Shown: piece by piece, positions 37,518 to 49,000 of the stretch | Numbering within the stretch: the stretch's first letter is position 1 | Layout of the letters: each line of letters opens with the position of its first letter | Source: Solemya velum gill symbiont | Lineage (GTDB): Bacteria; Pseudomonadota; Gammaproteobacteria; Chromatiales; Chromatiaceae | DNA length: 64,000 bases | Direction of reading: 5' to 3' | Assembly (NCBI RefSeq): GCF_000787395.1 | Contig: NZ_JRAA01000001.1 | Coordinates: 992,001-1,056,000, forward strand | Made by a program: the position numbers and the translations under genes | Notes under the pieces: generated by a model | What the model saw: only the letters and a program-made list of their open reading frames with translations | What the model was told of the DNA's origin: nothing | Databases searched by the model: none

Positions 37518-39392
37518 ATGTTTTCTACGCAGCAATATGATGTCATTGTTATCGGCGGTGGTCACGCGGGCACCGAGGCCGCGCTGGCGGCTGCGCGTAT
37601 GGGCGCATCGACGCTGCTGCTGACGCATAACATCGAAACGGTCGGCCAGATGAGTTGCAACCCGGCGATTGGCGGCATCGGCAAAGGGCATTTGGTCAAG
37701 GAGATCGATGCACTGGGCGGCCTGATGGCACATGCTGCAGATCTCGGTGGCATCCAGTTCCGTACGCTCAATTCGCGCAAGGGTCCGGCAGTCCGGGCGA
37801 CACGTGCGCAGACAGACAGGCTTCTCTACAAGGCAGCAGTGCGCCATGCGGTTGAGAACCAGCCAGGGCTCGACCTGTTTCAGCAGGCTGTCAATGATCT
37901 GATTGTCGAGCAGGATCGTGTTGTTGGAGTCACGACACAGATGGGCCTCAAATTTCGAGCCGAGGCCGTGGTACTGACCGTCGGCACATTCCTCGGCGGC
38001 CTCATTCATATCGGCATGGAAAACTACGAGGGCGGCCGCGCGGGCGATCCGCCATCCAATGCGCTGTCACAGCGTTTGCGCGAATTACCAATGCGAGTCG
38101 ACAGGCTCAAGACGGGCACGCCACCGCGCATTGACAGCCGTACCATCGATTATTCGAAACTCGACGAGCAGCCGGGCGATACTCCTGTGCCGACATTCTC
38201 CTATCTCGGCGATGCAAGCAAGCATCCGCAGCAGATCAGCTGTCATATCACGCGGACTAACGAAGAGACGCATGACATCATTCGCTCCGGGCTCGATCGT
38301 TCGCCCATGTATGCGGGCGTTATTGAAGGCACCGGGCCTCGCTACTGTCCCTCCATCGAGGACAAGATCGTACGATTTGCCGACAAGGATTCGCACCAGA
38401 TTTTTATTGAACCGGAGGGATTGACCGTCAACGAGGTCTACCCCAACGGTATTTCAACCTCGTTGCCTTTCGATATACAGCAGAAGCTGGTTCACTCAAT
38501 GACAGGCTTCGAGAATGCACGCATCATGCGTCCGGGCTATGCGATCGAGTATGACTTTTTTGATCCTCGTGATCTCAGGCCGTCACTTGAAACCCGTTAT
38601 ATAGAAAATCTTTTCTATGCCGGTCAGATTAACGGCACAACGGGTTACGAAGAAGCTGCTGCACAGGGATTGCTGGCGGCTGTCAACGCGGTGCAGAAGG
38701 TTCGAGGCCAGGAGGCGTGGATACCACGGCGAGACGAGGCTTACCTGGGTGTGCTGGTTGATGACCTTGTCACCATGGGCACACAGGAGCCTTACCGTAT
38801 GTTCACCAGTCGCGCCGAATTTCGCCTGCTGCTGCGCGAGGATAATGCCGACCTGCGTCTGACCGAGACGGGCCGCAAGCTGGGGCTGGTTGATGATGTG
38901 CGCTGGCAGTCGTTTGATACAAAGCGCGAACAGATTGAAAAAGAGCAGCAACGGCTGCGCGAGCACCTTGTGCGCCCTTCTGATATGAGCGAAGAACAGA
39001 TGCAGGTATTGCTTGGCGACACACTGCGTCGTGAAGCAAAAGCGATGGATCTGCTGGCACGCCCGGCAATGGATTACAATAAGCTGATGCAGATCGCCTC
39101 CGCAGGGCCTGGTGTTGAAGATGCCAAGGTGGCTGAGCAGGTCGAGATCCAGGCAAAGTATTCAGGCTATATCGATCGCCAGCAGATGGAAATCGAGCGC
39201 ACCCGTGAAAGCGCCGGTATGAAACTGCCCGAGGACTTTGATTACGACAATGTCACCGGCTTATCAGCTGAATTACGTGAGAAATTCAACCGGCAGCGTC
39301 CGGCAACTATCGGACATGCAGCGCGTATTCCGGGCGTCACACCGGCAGCAGTCTCACTGCTGGTGATTCATCTCAAGAAGCGGCGTGCCTGA
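37518..39392 (+). CDS. mnmG: tRNA uridine-5-carboxymethylaminomethyl modification enzyme MnmG
   Basis: MnmG is the FAD and NADH-dependent partner of MnmE (10308-11657) in wobble uridine modification. The 624-residue protein has the dinucleotide-binding [10 protein letters not shown] near residue 13, the [18 protein letters not shown] block near 47, and the second signature [17 protein letters not shown] near 369. The C-terminal helical domain that binds MnmE and tRNA ends HLKKRRA. rsmG follows 5 nt after its stop, the classic gidA-gidB pair. Confidence 0.98.
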   Translation: MFSTQQYDVIVIGGGHAGTEAALAAARMGASTLLLTHNIETVGQMSCNPAIGGIGKGHLVKEIDALGGLMAHAADLGGIQFRTLNSRKGPAVRATRAQTDRLLYKAAVRHAVENQPGLDLFQQAVNDLIVEQDRVVGVTTQMGLKFRAEAVVLTVGTFLGGLIHIGMENYEGGRAGDPPSNALSQRLRELPMRVDRLKTGTPPRIDSRTIDYSKLDEQPGDTPVPTFSYLGDASKHPQQISCHITRTNEETHDIIRSGLDRSPMYAGVIEGTGPRYCPSIEDKIVRFADKDSHQIFIEPEGLTVNEVYPNGISTSLPFDIQQKLVHSMTGFENARIMRPGYAIEYDFFDPRDLRPSLETRYIENLFYAGQINGTTGYEEAAAQGLLAAVNAVQKVRGQEAWIPRRDEAYLGVLVDDLVTMGTQEPYRMFTSRAEFRLLLREDNADLRLTETGRKLGLVDDVRWQSFDTKREQIEKEQQRLREHLVRPSDMSEEQMQVLLGDTLRREAKAMDLLARPAMDYNKLMQIASAGPGVEDAKVAEQVEIQAKYSGYIDRQQMEIERTRESAGMKLPEDFDYDNVTGLSAELREKFNRQRPATIGHAARIPGVTPAAVSLLVIHLKKRRA

Positions 39393-39397
39393 TATTC

Positions 39398-40027
39398 ATG
39401 GACCAGAAAGAGGAGCTTGCACGAGGGATTGAAGCACTGGGTGTGACCCTGTCGCAGGAGCAGCAGAAAAAACTGCTCGATTTTCTCGCCCTGCTCTACA
39501 AGTGGAACAGCGCCTATAACCTGACAGCGATTCGTGACCAGGAGCAGGCTGTTGCCCTGCAGTTACTCGATTCACTGGCGATCCTTCCCCTGCTTCCCGA
39601 GGGCCCGATTCTTGATATCGGCAGTGGCGGTGGCATGCCGGGTATTCCTCTCGCGATAGCGAGGCCGGAAACGCAAATCACGCTGCTCGACTCCAATAGC
39701 AAGAAAACACGCTTTCTCACCCAGGCGAAACTGGAACTTGGACTGGATAATATGAGCGTTATGCACTCCCGCATCGAGGCATGGCAACCGCAAACCATGC
39801 CTGTGGCTATCACCTCACGTGCGTTTGCCGAGCTCGAGCGCATGCTCGACTGGACATATCATCTGCTTGAAAAAGGTGCACAGCTGTTTGCGATGAAAGG
39901 GATTAATCCGCAGCAGGAAATCGATGCGCTGAAAGGGATGCCGCTGGAGATCGAAGTCACCCCATTGCAGGTGCCGGGAATCGATGCGCACAGGCATCTT
40001 GTGAGAATTGCCCTTGAACGCCAATAA
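39398..40027 (+). CDS. rsmG: 16S rRNA (guanine-N7) methyltransferase RsmG
   Basis: RsmG methylates N7 of G527 in 16S rRNA. The 209-residue protein has the SAM-binding motif DIGSGGGMPGIPLA near residue 69, the YKWNSAYNLTAIRD block near 35, and SRAFAELERM near 138. It follows mnmG closely and precedes parA by 77 nt. The ATG has no strong ribosome site, so coupling to mnmG translation is likely. Confidence 0.97.
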   Translation: MDQKEELARGIEALGVTLSQEQQKKLLDFLALLYKWNSAYNLTAIRDQEQAVALQLLDSLAILPLLPEGPILDIGSGGGMPGIPLAIARPETQITLLDSNSKKTRFLTQAKLELGLDNMSVMHSRIEAWQPQTMPVAITSRAFAELERMLDWTYHLLEKGAQLFAMKGINPQQEIDALKGMPLEIEVTPLQVPGIDAHRHLVRIALERQ

Positions 40028-40104
40028 AATTAATCGGGCAGATGAAAAAACAGCTTGGCACAGTGTATGATGTTTCGAGCATTTAAGAGAGAGTGTTTAA
40101 CAGA

Positions 40105-40884
40105 ATGGCAAAAATCCTGACAGTAGCGAACCAGAAAGGTGGTGTGGGCAAAACCACGACTGCGGTCAATCTTGCAGCCTCTCTTGCATATGAGGATCAA
40201 CGCATTCTTCTCGTCGATATCGACCCCCAGGGCAATGCGACCATGGGTGTCGGGGTTGACAAGTACACACTGCAAAAAACCAGCTGTGAAGTCCTGTTGG
40301 GCCAGTGTGATATCAACGATGCAATCATGCGCTCGGAAGCGGCAAAACTCGATGTACTACCGGCAAACAGCGACCTGACAGCGGCCGAGGTCGGCCTGAT
40401 GGGGCTTGATGACAAGGAGCGCCGTCTCAGTAATGCGCTTCAGAAGGTTTCTGACCGCTACGACTATATCCTTATTGATTGTCCGCCATCGCTTAACATG
40501 CTGACGCTTAACGCGCTGGTTGCAGCTGATGGTGTGCTGGTGCCGCTGCAGACTGAATATTATGCACTTGAAGGCCTTTCGTCACTGATTGAGACCATTG
40601 AGCAGATTCGCTCAGGCCCCAACCCGCGTTTGAAGATCGAGGGCTTGCTGCGCACCATGCACGACTCCAGGAATCGCCTTGGCAGCGATGTGTCTGCGCA
40701 GTTGCTGACGCACTTTGGCGACCAGGTTTACCGGACGGTTATTCCCAGGAATGTACGTGTTGCAGAGGCGCCGAGTCACGGCCTGCCCCTGTTGCAGTAT
40801 GACCAGTTTTCACGCGGTGCAGCGGCCTACTCCTGTTTGGCAAACGAGATTTTGCGACGTGACGGCAAAATTGGAATGAGATAG
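40105..40884 (+). CDS. parA: Chromosome partitioning ATPase ParA (Soj)
   Basis: ParA is a dynamic ATPase that moves ParB-parS complexes and so segregates origins. The 259-residue protein starts MAKILTVANQKGGVGKTTT with the deviant Walker A motif, has DIDPQGNATMG near 40 (Walker A') and YILIDCPPSLN near 119. No N-terminal helix-turn-helix is present, so it is the chromosomal (type Ib-like, short) form. The ATG at 40105 is chosen over a GTG at 40093 because it gives the family N-terminus. It is 9 nt upstream of parB. Confidence 0.96.
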   Translation: MAKILTVANQKGGVGKTTTAVNLAASLAYEDQRILLVDIDPQGNATMGVGVDKYTLQKTSCEVLLGQCDINDAIMRSEAAKLDVLPANSDLTAAEVGLMGLDDKERRLSNALQKVSDRYDYILIDCPPSLNMLTLNALVAADGVLVPLQTEYYALEGLSSLIETIEQIRSGPNPRLKIEGLLRTMHDSRNRLGSDVSAQLLTHFGDQVYRTVIPRNVRVAEAPSHGLPLLQYDQFSRGAAAYSCLANEILRRDGKIGMR

Positions 40885-40893
40885 AGAATTTCT

Positions 40894-41799
40894 ATGACGA
40901 AGAGCAGAGGATTGGGACGTGGACTGGATGCACTGTTGAGTAGTGCGAGCAAGGCGTCTGAGAAAGTAGCAGAGACAGATAGCAGCGATCAGCAGGAGAG
41001 CACTGCTGCAGTGACTGGCGACAGCATTTCTCAACTGGGAGTTGATCTTGTACAACGCGGGCGCTATCAGCCAAGACGTAATTTTGACAAGGAGAAGTTG
41101 CAGGAGCTTGCGGACTCCATCTCGGAACAGGGAATAGTACAGCCGATCGTGGTTCGTCCAATCGGTGAAGGTAAGTACGAGATCATCGCTGGTGAGCGTC
41201 GCTGGCGTGCAGCTCAGCTTGCAGGTCTGTCAGAAGTGCCCGTTGTGGTCCGTGATGTTGATGACAAGTCAGCCATGGCGATGGCGCTTATCGAGAATAT
41301 CCAGCGCGATGACCTCAATCCTCTTGAAGAAGCAGATGCCCTGCAGCGCCTGATCAGCGAATTTGGCCTGACTCACCAGCAGATTGCCCAGGCGGTCGGC
41401 AAGTCTAGAACCGCTGTCACCAACTACATTCGCCTCCTCGACCTTGAGTCGGAAGTCAAGCGCATGGTTGACGAGAAAAAGCTGGAGATGGGCCACGCAC
41501 GCGCCATCCTCGGTCTCAAAAACGGCCAGCAGGTGGAAGCGGCTAACAAGGTTGTGCGCCAGGGTTTATCTGTGCGTGAAACCGAGCGATTGGTGCGCCG
41601 CATGCAGGGTGAGGATGAGAGCAGGCCGGCAAAGCCGGAGCCGGTTGCCGATCCCAATATTTTGACTCTTGAGCGCGACCTGACGGAAAAGCTAGGTGCC
41701 AGTGTCAAGGTGAAGAGCGGTCCAAAGGGCAAGGGCAAGCTCGAGATCAGCTATAATTCGCTCGACGAGCTTGAAGGTATCATCGAACACATTCAGTAG
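40894..41799 (+). CDS. parB: Chromosome partitioning protein ParB (Spo0J)
   Basis: ParB is a CTP-dependent clamp that loads at parS and spreads on nearby DNA. The 301-residue protein begins with the typical GRGLDALLS segment, which includes the ParA-activating basic N-terminus. The CTP-binding box shows GERRWRAAQLAGL near 99. A helix-turn-helix lies near 165 (THQQIAQAVGKSRTAVTNY). The C-terminal dimerisation domain follows a charged linker. Its likely targets are the two parS sites in recF. A REP-like element follows its stop codon. Confidence 0.97.
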   Translation: MTKSRGLGRGLDALLSSASKASEKVAETDSSDQQESTAAVTGDSISQLGVDLVQRGRYQPRRNFDKEKLQELADSISEQGIVQPIVVRPIGEGKYEIIAGERRWRAAQLAGLSEVPVVVRDVDDKSAMAMALIENIQRDDLNPLEEADALQRLISEFGLTHQQIAQAVGKSRTAVTNYIRLLDLESEVKRMVDEKKLEMGHARAILGLKNGQQVEAANKVVRQGLSVRETERLVRRMQGEDESRPAKPEPVADPNILTLERDLTEKLGASVKVKSGPKGKGKLEISYNSLDELEGIIEHIQ

Positions 41800-41810
41800 T
41801 CGTGAAAGGT

Positions 41811-41883
41811 GTAGGAGTAAGCTTTTCTTGCTCCGACACCTGGATTGGTGCAAGGCCCATCGCGGCGAGGGCGCCGCTCCTAC
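41811..41883. repeat. REP-like palindromic element after parB
   Basis: The element starts GTAGGAG and ends CTCCTAC. Inside are two imperfect hairpins: one around GGAGTAAGC/CTTGCTCC and one GC-rich (GCGGCGAGGGCGCCGC). Such REP-like elements are common between convergent genes in Pseudomonas and related bacteria. It lies between convergent parB and an acyl-CoA ligase, and its outer CTCCTAC arm supplies the stop codon of the ligase (41880-41882). Confidence 0.75.
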
Positions 41884-43426
41884 TTAATTCCTCTTTCGAC
41901 TTCCCCGGTCTTGCGCAATTCGCGCTTGAGAATCTTGCCGGTTGCGTTCTTCGGCAAACTGTCACGAATAATCACCTTGCGCGGAACCTGGTGCTGGCCG
42001 AGGTGTTCGCGACAGAAAGCGCGGATGACGCTGCTCGCCGTGCTGCACCCATCTTTTGCCACCACGTGGGCAACGACAATTTCACCGTGCGTGGCGTGTG
42101 GCTCACCGACGACGGCAGCCTCGGCCAGATCGGGGTGCTTGTAGAGCACCTCTTCGATCATGCGTGGGTAGACATTCATGCCGTTGACGATAATCATGTC
42201 CTTGATGCGATCGATGAGAAAGAAGTAGCCATCTTCATCACGATAGCCAAGGTCACCCGTACGTACCCATTCGCCGTAGAACGATTCTGCAGTATCGTGC
42301 GGCAGCTTCCAGTAGCCTTTCATTACATTGTCACCGCGCACGCAGACTTCACCTATTTCATTATTAGCAAGTACTCCCCCACGCGGATCAAATATCGCCA
42401 TTTCGACCCCCGGTATCGGTAGTCCGACAGAGCCCGGCTTGCGTTCGCCGTCAAGTGGGTTGACGCAGGTGACTGGTGAACATTCGGTGGGGCCGTCACC
42501 TTCAAGAATGGGGAAGCCGAATCGTGCTTCAAACTGGTGCATGAGTTCAACCGGCATGGCTGCACCGCCGGAAACGCCGTAGCGGATGCTTGACCAGTTG
42601 GCGGTCTGCTCCTCCGGCAGGCGCAGGATTACGCCATACATTGAGGGCACGCCGAGAAAGATGGTTGCATCAGTGGCAGCGATGGTTTCACTGATAAGAA
42701 TGGGGTCGAACGCAGGGACGGGCACCAGTGACAGGCCGTGCAGGCTGGGTGTCAGCATTCCTACCGTGGCGGCAAAGGAGTGAAACATTGGCAAAACCAC
42801 CAGCAAGCGGTCCTCGCCAGGCTTGAGCTGCAGGCCGGCGCACACACTGGATGTGTATGAAACAAGGTTGTGGTGGCTGAGCATGGCGCCCTTGGGATTC
42901 CCGGTGGTGCCGGATGTATAGAGAATCACGGCAACATCATCGAGCGGGTCGAACGTTACTGCTGGTGTAACGCTACTTTCTGCAAGCCATGTTGAGAGAG
43001 TCTGATCGCTCTCTGACTGGGGTTCGCCGATCGCTGCCCAAAGGCTGATGCCGTTGAGACGATCACGAAATGTGCTGACTTTCTCTGCCATGGCCTGGTG
43101 ATAGATGATGCCGCTGACTTCCGCATCGCCAAGGATGTAGCAGATTTCGTCCGCTGCAATGAGCAGGTTAACGGGGACAACCGTCGCCCCGGATTTGACG
43201 ATGCCATGCCAGGCCATCAGGAACTCTGCGCAGTTGATGCAGTAGAGGGCAATACGGTCGCTTTTGCCTATGCCTTGCCGGGCAGAGCTGCAGCGATCCG
43301 GTCAGAAGCTGCGTCAATCTCGCTGAAACTGTGATTCTGCTGTTGCGTGACAACCAGATCCCGATCGGCGTGGGCACGGGCTGTCAGGCGGAATTGTTCA
43401 GGTATTGAGATGAGTCCCGAATTCAT
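41880..43426 (-). pseudogene. Long-chain acyl-CoA synthetase/AMP-ligase, frameshifted once
   Basis: The family activates fatty acids with ATP and CoA. A good start, an ATG at 43426 with GGAG 8 nt upstream, gives MNSGLISIPEQFRLTARAH, then a stop arises at 43268-43270. The correct continuation (GIGKSDRIALYCINCAEFL) is in another frame, so one base is missing between about 43271 and 43290. From 43217 the rest is intact, with YTSGTTGNPKGAML, GDGPTECSPVT, RTGDLGYRDEDGYFFL, and the final lysine in NATGKILKREL. With one base restored it would have 515 residues. Either a recent mutation or a sequencing error is possible. Confidence 0.85.
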
Positions 43427-43656
43427 ATGGGCGCTCCAATATTCATGTTGTTATCTGTTATTTAATCCAAATGTTACACCAGTCAGGCGTGCGGGTGCAG
43501 CAATTGCACTATGATCCTGTTTCCCACAATTTCCACATGGTCTGTTTGTCGGTGAATTGTTGACAAAATTGCTAGGTATTACTATAGGTTAGTGTAATAG
43601 ATAGTTGTTTACCGATTCCCCAAGCACTGTGACAGTTGTTTACAGGAGGTGTGAAA

Positions 43657-43848
43657 ATGACGGGTATTACAGTCTTTATTATCCTCGGCGCCATTGCATC
43701 ATTGGCCATACTGGTCGCCGGCGGCATTTCCATGGCCAAGGGCGGCAAGTATGACGAGGCCCATTCAATCCCGCTAATGGAAGCAGAAGTTATCGTTCAG
43801 GCTCTTATTATCGGAATGCTATTGATCGCGGCTTTTTTCTGGTTATGA
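43657..43848 (+). CDS. Small two-helix membrane protein, HIG1-like
   Basis: The 63-residue protein has two hydrophobic helices (about 3-25 and 43-63) joined by a short polar loop with MAKGGKYDEAHS. The loop and the following MEAEVIVQALIIG resemble the twin-helix HIG1 family, whose members associate with respiratory complexes, but the usual RxRV residues are not conserved. The ATG at 43657 has a strong AGGAGGTG site 5 nt upstream. It lies alone between a divergent ligase gene and the YbeL-like gene. Membership in HIG1 is uncertain. Confidence 0.7.
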   Translation: MTGITVFIILGAIASLAILVAGGISMAKGGKYDEAHSIPLMEAEVIVQALIIGMLLIAAFFWL

Positions 43849-44079
43849 CGTCACAAGTCGGTTGGTAATACGGCACTGCGTGGCCTGTGGATTTTTCTGC
43901 CTGAAATACCCTGGCAACAGGGTCAGGCTGTTGCTTGGCCAAAATATCACTTTTCCACCCGCCTCCATCTGTATGGAATAACGATTTTTCCTGCCGTATA
44001 GCAGGAATTCCAGGTGAGCGTTTGTCGTCGCCTCATGCGATAGCCTATACTGATATTAAAGAAGATACGGAGGCGTTGG

Positions 44080-44625
44080 ATGAAAGACCTGGAACCCCCC
44101 CATGACATGGTTGATGCCATCGGTGTCGCTTACGAGCGCATGCTTGAACGAGCGATTGATAATTCGCATAAAATCAGCGACAGGAGTGGGCATTTCATGC
44201 ACGATGCTGTCGACAAGGCGCATGAGCGTGCGGTTGAGCTCAATGAGTTGACCAAGGATGAATCTGAACGCGTCGCTGAGTACCTCAAGCGTGATGTTGA
44301 AGATGCGGCTAGATACCTGCAGGATACTGGCGATGACCTGAAGCACTGGCTTGGATTTGAACGCGAGGTGTTCAGTGATCATATTTTGAGCCTTTTTGCA
44401 CAGGCCGCCGATCAGACCACGCTTGCACTGAAGGAGTTGTCGAACAAGGCGCGTTCCAACTATGAAACTGATGATGTTGTCGCCCCGGGAATTTTCGTCT
44501 GCAGCGAGTGCGGGCACAGGACGCAGATTAAAAAAGCGGGCGTATTACCTCCCTGTTCCGAGTGTATGGGCACGATTTTCACTCGAGACACGAGTGCAGA
44601 GGGCGGTTCTGAAAGCCAAAGTTGA
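44080..44625 (+). CDS. YbeL/DUF1451 zinc-ribbon protein
   Basis: The 181-residue protein has a long charged alpha-helical N-terminal part (about 1-125, probably coiled coil) and a C-terminal zinc ribbon with CSECGHR near 145 and PPCSECMG near 161, four cysteines in all. This layout is typical of E. coli YbeL and of the DUF1451 family, whose function is unknown. GGAGG lies 5 nt before the ATG. It stands just upstream of the atp operon but ends before the atpI promoter. Confidence 0.82.
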   Translation: MKDLEPPHDMVDAIGVAYERMLERAIDNSHKISDRSGHFMHDAVDKAHERAVELNELTKDESERVAEYLKRDVEDAARYLQDTGDDLKHWLGFEREVFSDHILSLFAQAADQTTLALKELSNKARSNYETDDVVAPGIFVCSECGHRTQIKKAGVLPPCSECMGTIFTRDTSAEGGSESQS

Positions 44626-44735
44626 CACAGCGTCCTAAACGCGATGCTGCAGCGCAACATTTTGATCTGCAGGGTAAATTTTACTGCATGCGAAAGCACT
44701 TATATTGGTCATAAACAGTTTTATGTCACTATCGT

Positions 44736-44764
44736 TTGACCTTATGGTGTCAAGCACTTATACT
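44736..44764 (+). promoter_or_regulatory. Sigma-70 promoter of the atp operon
   Basis: TTGACC (44736-44741), a 17-nt spacer and TATACT (44759-44764) form a strong sigma-70 promoter. Transcription would start near 44771, only about 15 nt before the atpI GTG, so the atp mRNA leader is very short. Confidence 0.85.
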
Positions 44765-44785
44765 GCGCGCGGTTAGAACGGAGCT

Positions 44786-46044
<1,259 letters not shown>

Positions 46045-46076
46045 ACGAATTAACCTTTTTAACCATTAACACCTAA

Positions 46077-46337
<261 letters not shown>

Positions 46338-46390
46338 AGATCGAGCTTCAGAATCCGAAACCTTTCTTTATTAACTAACGGGGAAGCAGA

Positions 46391-46861
46391 ATGAACATCA
46401 ATCTGACCCTGATCGGACAAATGATCGCTTTTGCCATCTTTGTCTGGTTTACCAAAAAGTTCGTGTGGACGCCGATCATGGCGGCACTCGAAGAGCGTAA
46501 GGGCAAGATTGCCGATGGTCTTGCGGCTGCAGAACGCGGTCAGCATGAGCAGGAACTGGCAAAGCAGCACGCAGCCGACGAGTTGCGTGAAGCAAAAGCA
46601 CAGGCTGCCGAGATCATTGGCCAGGCACAGAAGCGTGCCTCCGGCATCATTGATGAAGCGAAAGAGAACGCGCGCACTGAAGGCGACAGGCTGCTGACAG
46701 CCGCACAGGCTGAAATCGAGCAGGAAGCCAATCGCGTACGTGAATCTTTACGTGAAAAAGTCGGTGAGCTTGCGGTTGCAGGTGCTGAGAAGATCCTGCG
46801 TCGTGAAATCAACGCAGATTCACACCGCGACGTCGTCGACGCTGTCGCCAAGCAATTGTAA
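46391..46861 (+). CDS. atpF: ATP synthase F0 subunit b
   Basis: Subunit b is the peripheral stalk. The 156-residue protein has one N-terminal membrane helix (about 5-26) followed by a long charged helix rich in Ala, Glu and Lys, that is, a coiled coil reaching F1. The length equals that of E. coli (156). Only one b-type gene is present, so the stalk is a homodimer. It is followed by atpH 12 nt downstream. Confidence 0.97.
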   Translation: MNINLTLIGQMIAFAIFVWFTKKFVWTPIMAALEERKGKIADGLAAAERGQHEQELAKQHAADELREAKAQAAEIIGQAQKRASGIIDEAKENARTEGDRLLTAAQAEIEQEANRVRESLREKVGELAVAGAEKILRREINADSHRDVVDAVAKQL

Positions 46862-46873
46862 GGCGGGCCGACC

Positions 46874-47413
46874 ATGGCACAGGAATCAATCACAATTGCA
46901 CGCCCATATGCGGATGCTATTTTTGCACGCGCAAAAGAGAGCAGTTCACTTGAGCAGTGGTCACAGACCCTTGAGCTTCTGGGAACTGTTATGAGCGATG
47001 CGGCAATGTCCGACGTCGTTGGCAATCCGAATATCAGCAAGCAGCAGCTGACCGAAATGATCCTCGGGATTGGCGGTGAGCAGTTGACTGGCGAGGCTGA
47101 AAACCTTGTCCGTCTGCTGGTGGAGAATGGCCGTCTCGTCATTGCTCCAGAGATTGCGACGCTGTTTGAAGAGCGCAAGAATGCTGAGCGCGGCGTACTG
47201 GAAGTTGAACTCGTCAGTGCTTATGTCATTGACGAGGACCAGAAGCAGGCGCTGGCGGATGCCCTCAAGGCGAAGCTGGGCAGTGACATCAATATGACAA
47301 CTAGTGAAGATCCTGAGCTGATTGGCGGCATGCGCATTCGCGCAGGTGACCTCGTCATCGACGGTTCTGTCCAAGGGCAGCTGACCAAGCTGGCAAACGA
47401 ATTAGGAATATAA
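46874..47413 (+). CDS. atpH: ATP synthase F1 subunit delta
   Basis: Subunit delta joins the peripheral stalk to the top of F1. The 179-residue protein starts [18 protein letters not shown], the usual N-terminus, and ends with the C-terminal signature [19 protein letters not shown] near 153. It is in the usual operon position between atpF and atpA. Confidence 0.97.
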   Translation: MAQESITIARPYADAIFARAKESSSLEQWSQTLELLGTVMSDAAMSDVVGNPNISKQQLTEMILGIGGEQLTGEAENLVRLLVENGRLVIAPEIATLFEERKNAERGVLEVELVSAYVIDEDQKQALADALKAKLGSDINMTTSEDPELIGGMRIRAGDLVIDGSVQGQLTKLANELGI

Positions 47414-47426
47414 GCGAGAAGCCATC

Positions 47427-48968
47427 ATGCAACTCAATCCATCAGAAATCAGTGAGCTGATCAAAAACCGCATCGAGAAATTTGACGCGAAGACCGAAGC
47501 ACAGACTGAAGGCACAATTGTCTCCGTAGCCGACGGTGTTGTCCGAATCCACGGACTTGCAGATGTCATGTCATACGAGATGCTCGAATTTCCAGACAAC
47601 GTCTACGGACTGGCGCTCAACCTCGAGCGTGACTCTGTCGGTGCTGTTGTCATGGGTGAATACAAGCACCTTTCAGAAGGCGACCCGGTCAAATGTACCG
47701 GTCGCGTACTGGAAGTACCTGTCGGCGAAGGCCTGATGGGACGTGTCGTTGACGCACTTGGTAGCCCTATTGACGGCAAGGGCGCAGTTGAAGCTGCTGC
47801 CACATCACCAATCGAGAAGGTTGCACCCGGCGTTATCGCACGTAAATCAGTTGACCAGCCTGTACAGACAGGTATCAAGTCAATTGACTCCATGGTGCCA
47901 ATCGGCCGTGGCCAGCGTGAGCTGATCATCGGAGACCGCCAGACTGGTAAGACCGCGATCGCTATCGATGCCATCATCAACCAGAAGGGCACAGGTGTTA
48001 AGTGTGTCTACGTTGCGGTTGGTCAGAAGGCTTCGACTATTGCACAGGTTGTTCGCAAGCTCGAAGAGCACGATGCACTTGCTCACACCATCATCGTTGC
48101 CGCTTCAGCTGCAGACTCTGCAGCGATGCAGTTCCTCGCGCCTTATGCGGGCTGCACCATGGGTGAGTACTTCCGTGACAAGGGTGAAGATGCACTGATC
48201 ATCTATGATGACCTGACCAAGCAGGCATGGGCATACCGCCAGGTATCACTGCTGCTGCGTCGTCCACCGGGTCGTGAAGCTTATCCTGGTGACGTTTTCT
48301 ACCTGCACTCACGTCTGCTCGAGCGTGCTGCACGTATCAACGAGGCAGAAGTTGAGAAGCTCACCAACGGCGAAGTGAAAGGCAAGACCGGTTCATTGAC
48401 CGCACTGCCAATCATCGAAACCCAGGCTGGTGACGTTTCTGCATTCGTACCAACCAACGTTATTTCGATCACCGACGGACAGATCTTCCTTGAGACTGAC
48501 CTGTTCAACGCCGGTATACGTCCTGCGATCAACGCCGGTCTGTCAGTATCACGTGTTGGTGGTTCGGCACAGACCAAGATCATCAAGAAGCTTGGCGGCG
48601 GTGTTCGCCTGGCTCTTGCACAGTATCGCGAGCTGGCTGCATTCTCACAGTTTGCATCTGATCTTGACGATGCGACCCGTGCACAGCTTGATCGTGGTGC
48701 ACGCGTAACCGAGCTGATGAAACAGAGCCAGTATGCGCCGATGTCAATTGCTGAAATGGCCGTCACACTGTTTGCTGCCAACGAAGGTTATATCGATGAT
48801 GTCGATGTTAACAAGGTTGTTGATTTCGAAGCGGCGATGATGGGATACATGAACTCGTCACAGAGCGAGTTGATGAGCAAGATCAATGACACGGGTGATT
48901 ACAACGATGAGATCGAGGGTGCAATGCACGATGCGCTGAAAGCGTTCAAGGCAAACAGCACCTGGTAA
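47427..48968 (+). CDS. atpA: ATP synthase F1 subunit alpha
   Basis: Subunit alpha carries the non-catalytic nucleotide sites of F1. The 513-residue protein has the P-loop GDRQTGKTA near 169, the [13 protein letters not shown] block near 261, and the ATPase alpha/beta signature [17 protein letters not shown] near 366. The N-terminus [17 protein letters not shown] is canonical and contacts delta. It starts 13 nt after atpH. Confidence 0.99.
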   Translation: MQLNPSEISELIKNRIEKFDAKTEAQTEGTIVSVADGVVRIHGLADVMSYEMLEFPDNVYGLALNLERDSVGAVVMGEYKHLSEGDPVKCTGRVLEVPVGEGLMGRVVDALGSPIDGKGAVEAAATSPIEKVAPGVIARKSVDQPVQTGIKSIDSMVPIGRGQRELIIGDRQTGKTAIAIDAIINQKGTGVKCVYVAVGQKASTIAQVVRKLEEHDALAHTIIVAASAADSAAMQFLAPYAGCTMGEYFRDKGEDALIIYDDLTKQAWAYRQVSLLLRRPPGREAYPGDVFYLHSRLLERAARINEAEVEKLTNGEVKGKTGSLTALPIIETQAGDVSAFVPTNVISITDGQIFLETDLFNAGIRPAINAGLSVSRVGGSAQTKIIKKLGGGVRLALAQYRELAAFSQFASDLDDATRAQLDRGARVTELMKQSQYAPMSIAEMAVTLFAANEGYIDDVDVNKVVDFEAAMMGYMNSSQSELMSKINDTGDYNDEIEGAMHDALKAFKANSTW

Positions 48969-49000
48969 TCCAGGCTCGTTTAATAACCAGGTAAAAAGAT

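Noticed and set aside
37407-38009. Long upstream extension of the class II aldolase frame
   Set aside because: It reads antisense through the start of mnmG, has no family-like sequence, and the aldolase homology begins only at 37406.
43988-44007. Perfect hairpin TTCCTGC-N6-GCAGGAA before the YbeL-like gene
   Set aside because: There is no T-run after it on either strand, so it is not supported as a terminator, and no other role is visible.
46741-46765. Possible parS-like sequence in atpF (TTTACGTGAAAA)
   Set aside because: Several fixed positions of the consensus differ, and it is far from the recF pair.
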